A stretch of 64,000 nt of DNA from Hyperoodon ampullatus. Lineage: Eukaryota; Chordata; Mammalia; Artiodactyla; Ziphiidae. Positions 59,239 to 64,000 of the stretch are shown one piece after another. The translations under genes were made by a program, and so were the position numbers. The notes below the pieces were generated by a model. That model was given only the letters and a program-made list of their open reading frames with translations, had not been told where the DNA came from and did not search any database. The DNA is taken from contig OX457061.1 of the NCBI GenBank assembly GCA_949752795.1, positions 123,834,152 to 123,898,151 on the forward strand. The letters run 5' to 3'. Within the stretch, counting starts at the first letter, position 1. The number at the start of each line of letters is the position of its first letter.

Positions 59239-59882
59239 TAGAGTCGACAAAGGGTAAACACTGCCCAATTTATTTCATGAGACTAAGGTAATTTGGATCC
59301 CAATTCCTGAGAATAGCATTACACAAATATGGAAAATTATAGATTAATTACTAGGAACATTCTCTCACATATCCTAAATAAAATATTAGTAAATCAAACC
59401 CAGTAATACTAGGTTAATTCCAAGAATGCAAGATTAGTATAATATTAAAAAATTAATCAGCCTAGTTTATCACGATAACAGAAAAAAAAAAATCACATGA
59501 TCTCAATAGATACAGAGAAGGCATTTGACAGAATGCAACATCTACTTACCAAAAATGATTTTACCATGTTAGTAATAGAAAGAAACTTTAGTTTTATGAT
59601 AAATGGTATCTAAAAGTAAAATCATATTGAATAGTGCAATACTGAAACACAATTTCTTAAAATTAGTAATGATACCAGGATGTTTACTATACGACTATAC
59701 TATGACTATCAAAATTGTAAAACTGTACTGGATACTAGCCTTTACATACATGTGTGTAAATTTTAACATATATTTATTTATGTACATATATTCATTTAAA
59801 ACAGCATCAAGAGCCTCAAATACTTAGGAATGCATATAACAAAATATATATAATAACTTTATTCATAAACTTTACTCAGAGT
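59239..59882 (+). mobile_element. old L1 ORF2, middle part
   Basis: Continues the 57.83-kb element: ttcatgagactaaggtaatt, aggttaattccaagaatgca, tgatctcaatagatacagag, aaggcatttgacagaatgca, tattgaatagtgcaat and ctcaaatacttaggaatgca. The order matches L1 ORF2. The CHR SINE at 59891 breaks it again. Confidence 0.88.
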
Positions 59883-59891
59883 ATTATTGGG

Positions 59892-60244
59892 GGACTTACC
59901 TGGTGGTGCAGTGGTTAAGAATCTGCCTGCCAATGCAGGGGACACGGGTTTGAGCCCTGGTCCTGGAAGATCCCACATGCCGCGGAGCAACTAAGCCCAT
60001 GCACTACAACTACTGAGCCTGCACTCTAGAGCCTGTGAGCCACAACTACTGAGACCGTGTGCCACAACTACTGAAGCCTGTGCACCTAGAGCCCGTGCTC
60101 TACAACAAGAGAAGCCACCACAATGAGAAACCCATGCACCGCAACGAAGAGTAGCCCCCGCTCACCGCAACTAGAGAAAGCCCCTGCGCAGCTTAAAATT
60201 AAGACCCAACACAGCCAAAAATAAATTAATTAATTAATGAAAAA
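59892..60244 (+). mobile_element. CHR SINE, long type, inside the old L1
   Basis: Head gggacttacctggtggtgca, B box gggtttgagccc, cggagcaactaagcccatgc, repeated caactactgagac units, agtagcccccgctcaccgca, agacccaacacagccaaaaa and a ttaattaattaa-rich tail. Target copies attattggg at 59883-59891 and 60245-60253 are identical. Confidence 0.97.
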
Positions 60245-60253
60245 ATTATTGGG

Positions 60254-60895
60254 AAGAATGAAATAAGACCTATATTAATAAATGTAGATAAATGCATGTT
60301 TATATACTAAAATCCAAATATTGTAAAAGTAATATATGCTTTCAGTTTAACCCCCCCATTGTTTCTTTTATTCCCTTTCTTGCAAGTTGACAAGTTGATT
60401 CCTAAATTTATATGAGACTGTGACAGATAAGAACACTAAGTCCATGATAAAGAAGAACAAAATGAAAGACACACACAGACATCAAAACTGATTTACTGCT
60501 TCTGCAATTAAAACAGTACGATATTGACCCAGGGACTAACAACAGACCATTGAAATAAAAATGGGTCCACATATATTTAGTCACCTGATTTATGACTGAG
60601 GTTTTATTCAATATATTAGGGGAAAAAGGGTCTTTTCAATAAAAAAGTTTCTAGACTTATATATATATATGTATGTGAATGTGTGTCTGTGTGTGTGTAT
60701 AAAATAAAAAGGTATTTCTTCCTGTCTCATATCACAAACAAAAATCAATTCCAGAAAGCTCATATTTACCTGAATGTAAATATTAAAATAATAAAAATAA
60801 CATAGGACATTTTTTAATGACTTGGGTAGACAAAGATTTCTTAAACAAAACACAAAAGCACTAATCATTATAATCACTTATAACAAGATGACATT
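60254..60895 (+). mobile_element. old L1 ORF2, right part
   Basis: aaatttatatgagactgtga, gatattgacccagggactaa, caaaaatcaattccagaaag, gacttgggtagacaaagatt and tcttaaacaaaacacaaaag continue the L1ME-type ORF2. A GT/TA-rich spot lies at about 60658-60702. Confidence 0.75.
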
Positions 60896-61059
60896 TATGA
60901 TGGTAACAAAAAATAAGCTAAAAAGGACAAATTTAGCATGAGTTAAATTAAGTTGTGTGAAATCTTTATGGTGAATATAATACATTTTTATTCAAAGAAA
61001 CTTTAAAATTCTAAACAGAGATATACCATGTTAAAGAGACATATTTGTGAATGCACAAG

Positions 61060-61480
61060 TATCTTATCACCTTGAATATAAACCACCCCATAATTTCTCT
61101 GTGAAATCAATGCACTCCCAAACAAACCTCAACAGAATCTATGGGTACTTTGACAAACTGTTCATATTTTTAAATTTATTTTTACATAAGCATAAGACCA
61201 AGGAGAACCAATAAAATTTTCAATTAGAAGTCCCAAGTGTAAGGAGTTGCTCTATTAAATACCAGACTTATTTAAAAACCTATGTAATTAAGATTTCACT
61301 GGTCTAGCATACACAAGTAGGCCAAAAAAAAAAAAAGATAAAAAGATGATCTACAAATATAGAGGAGCATAACGTACAATAGAGTTAGCACCAATCATCA
61401 CAGATAATAAAACAATTAGTCAATTAATGGTATTAGGACAATTAACATCCTTTTACAAAGAAGTGAAATAAAATAAGACA
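61060..61480 (+). mobile_element. second, out-of-order L1 ORF2 segment
   Basis: tgaaatcaatgcactcccaa, cctcaacagaatctatgggt, actttgacaaactgttcata, tatgtaattaagatttcact and taatggtattaggacaatta resemble an ORF2 region that should lie before, not after, the 60720-60890 block. So it is a separate or duplicated L1 piece. Confidence 0.6.
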
Positions 61481-61489
61481 CATCAGTTA

Positions 61490-61635
61490 TGCAAAAACAA
61501 ACTGCTCATTTCATAGATATGGAAAGTGAGATTTAGGTTAGTAAGCAGTTGACCAAGTTAGGAAGTACAGAGTTTCTAAGCTCAGGCTCTCTTCTCCAAA
61601 GCCCTTGTATTATAAATTGCATTACATAAAAATAT
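61490..61635 (-). mobile_element. MIR SINE, antisense (probable)
   Basis: catttcatagatatggaaag, tgagatttaggttagtaagc, agttgaccaagttaggaagt and ctcaggctctcttctccaaa match the antisense MIR order ('..acagatgaggaaactgagg..cccaaggtca..'). Confidence 0.6.
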
Positions 61636-61639
61636 TAGT

Positions 61640-64000
61640 AGGTAGTGAGAACCACAAAAGAACACTGAAAAAGGTGACTTTATTAAAATGAAAAAATAAA
61701 AAAAAACTCTTGTGTGTGATACAAAACAAAGTATTTAAAATAAAAATTCAATTAACTGAACAAATAAAATGTAACCAAAAAAAGAGTAAATGCTGCAAAC
61801 AAACAATTCTGAAAAAAAATAAAGAAAAACGACTAGCCATACATAAAGTAAAACTATAAATATACATCAAGGAACATTTGATACAAACTTAGGATAATGG
61901 TGAAAGATTCTGGAAAGAGAGGGGCATTCAAAGAAGGAACGTACATGGCAGGGGCTGAGGCTTTCTTCAGTTTTATTTGTTCTGTATTATTTCCAAAGAT
62001 GAGACTAGGTACATTATATTTCCATATCTTTTTACTGTCTTAAGTTCTTCCTAAGGAATAATCAATTATAAAAACAAATACTTTGATTGGCTCTTAAGCA
62101 AGTATTTAACTGTCATTATTGCCCCACAGTTCATAAGCTCGGTTCCGTGTTGGTGAATACTGGACAGTGCAGACTCTGAAGGAATAGTGAGCTGTTTCCA
62201 GAAAGATGGGATGTAAAATTAGAAGAAATAATCAGCTATTCTCACACAATTAAAAATATATATTTCCATCAAGCACTTTTCTGAAGTCAGAGCACAACCC
62301 AGATTCATACAGAACTGATACTAAGCTCACTGTCTCAGTGCCCACCCCTCCAAGGCAATACTAGAAGAGAAAAGGTGTCAAGGAAGGAAATCCTATTCCT
62401 ATTAGTTTTGTTATTTTGTGACACTACCTGGATAAATGGTAAATCACCGTGCCATTCTCTTCAGCTCTGAATATTACATAATTTAAATGAATATGTAGAA
62501 ATTGCAGTTAATATTCCTCTCCCTCCTTCTCCTATCAATTGATTGCACATTATATTACAAGAACTTTCCAGAAATTTTTCATCTTTCTTTAAACAAACCA
62601 ATATGTTTATTATTCTATTAACTACTGTTATTTTAAAATGAGAAGACTAACGATAAAGTTGATAAGTTGTCTTTAACATGACAAGATATGTCATGAAATG
62701 TACTTAACCATTAGCAAGTAACTATAGACATATACTAGTAACAATGTAGAAAACTAATTTATTATTTATTGATTAATGCAACATAATTATTTTCTATTTT
62801 CTCAATATGTCACAGCACGTAATTAGAGATTGTCAATAGCTTTAAAAAGTAATTCTGTATCCATAAATAATAAAATACAATATAAATATCTATGCCACTA
62901 TAGATATCAAATGTACATTACATACTGTGTACTAAATTGCCAGTCTACATAACTAATATATTTTACAGCTAATCCATATTATTAAACCAGAGGTATAAAC
63001 TATTGTTAAGCTTTAAGACCTAAATAAAAATGCAAAATAATCTAGCATATAACACGTTAAATATTAAAGAGTAAAACAGATCCATCGCATGACATATGCA
63101 AAGACGGACCCGTGCACACACTCACATAACCACACAAACGACCTAGTTGAACTTCGAAAGATGTTTTCTATTTTTCTACAGTATTTTGTATATTTTTAAA
63201 AGTAGAACACTGTATTCTATTCTTGCAGTAACATAAGTAGAAAACCAAGGAAAATTAAACAGAAAATGCGCTCAATGACCTCACAAATCCATTCAAATTT
63301 ACTCCTAACCTTTAAATAATGCATTAGCCAAAAAGCTTTTTTCCCAAAATCTGAACACAGAGTGAAAATGCTGAGAGGAACATGCAGAACGTTCTTTAAG
63401 TGGTAAACCTAGGTGTTGCCTTTAGTTTTATGACTCTTATTCTCCTTGTTAACTGTGATACAAACATTGCAGCTAAGTGGCTAAGTGTCCTCTCTACAAG
63501 GTTCTTCAACTGAAATAACTCTACATTCCGTGGAGAAAACAAAACAAACCACCAACCATAAAGCACTCCCTCCTACTTACACCAATTTTTCTCTATAGGC
63601 ACCAGCCTGGATCTTTTATCTAAATGCGTCTGACCAATGTCTCTAGTCCTTTACCCCTTGGCCTGTGGCAGTAACAGAGGAGACCACTTGTCATGACCTT
63701 CTGGGGACAGACCTTTAAAGGGCATATCTGCGCTTCCCAACACTAGTGTATCTTGCCCCTTCCTCAGATCTGTTAACCACCACATATTGTAAGTGTGTAT
63801 AAAATGTAACATCTGTCAACCACTCTATATGGTACGGAATGTAAGAGAAAACCTTACAGTACTTCATTATGTTGTTTCCCTGTAAAAGAACTATTTGGAG
63901 AGTTTACTAGGATTGGTACCCTAAATTACCAAGCCAATCAATCTCAGGTTCCAGTGGGACATTCCCAAAGGAGGGAAGTATCAGGAACACCTTTGCAAAG
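61640..64000. other. AT-rich unique sequence, no gene seen
   Basis: About 2.4 kb to the window end without a frame above 60 codons and without a repeat I can name. Confidence 0.5.

Noticed and set aside
1..64000. A new multi-gene system or operon
   Set aside because: No coding genes are supported anywhere; all strong signals are interspersed repeats and microsatellites.

Overview
The window is vertebrate nuclear DNA, most likely from a cetacean. It carries at least 14 copies of the tRNA-Glu-derived CHR SINE of whales and hippos. Each is recognisable by a head starting with cttccctggtggcgcagtgg (A box), a gggttcgagccc-type B box and the head's later gatcccacatgccgcgg. The L1 3' ends are of the cetartiodactyl type, and there are older mammal-wide repeats (MIR, L2, MER2/Tigger-like, L1M). 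The unique sequence is AT-rich. I find no protein-coding gene: no reading frame has exon-like support, and the long frames are either decayed L1 ORF2 or chance frames through SINEs. The window is best read as a gene desert or the inside of a very long intron. Species assignment and gene context cannot be settled from this sequence alone.

Layout. 1-9 kb: AT-rich unique DNA with one antisense L1 tail (2.2-2.7 kb) and two minus-strand CHR SINEs. 9-11.3 kb: an old antisense L1M, an unclassified stretch, and a 5'-truncated CHR SINE. 12-15.5 kb: MIR/L2 relics, a small hairpin-plus-tandem repeat, two back-to-back CHR SINEs sharing one target sequence, and a palindromic DNA-transposon-like relic. 17-21 kb: an L1M tail, two more CHR SINEs, an L1 tail and a long L2 fragment. 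23.2-25.2 kb: a plus-strand old L1 with an internal deletion, then a U2 snRNA-derived fragment. 26-34.3 kb: two antisense L1 tails (the second with about 200 readable ORF2 codons), one plus-strand L1 tail with a target duplication, MIR/L2, and two CHR SINEs.

34-41 kb: mostly unique DNA, a short CHR SINE with a clean target duplication, and a solo ERV-type LTR split by a CHR SINE. 41.3-44.05 kb: an antisense L1 keeping both ends but missing most of its middle. 46-48 kb: compound MER2/Tigger-like DNA transposon relics, an L2 piece and a CHR SINE. 48-57 kb: unique DNA, a long CHR SINE, a roughly 30-bp L1 stub with target duplication, a second solo LTR, and AT microsatellites. 57.8-61.5 kb: an old plus-strand L1 broken by a younger L1 and by a CHR SINE. 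61.6-64 kb: unique AT-rich DNA.

No new gene system, CRISPR, operon or functional RNA is visible. The interest lies in the insertion history: reused target sites, nested insertions, a deleted-middle L1, a U2-derived fragment, and two L1 copies whose microsatellites grew at the same internal position.
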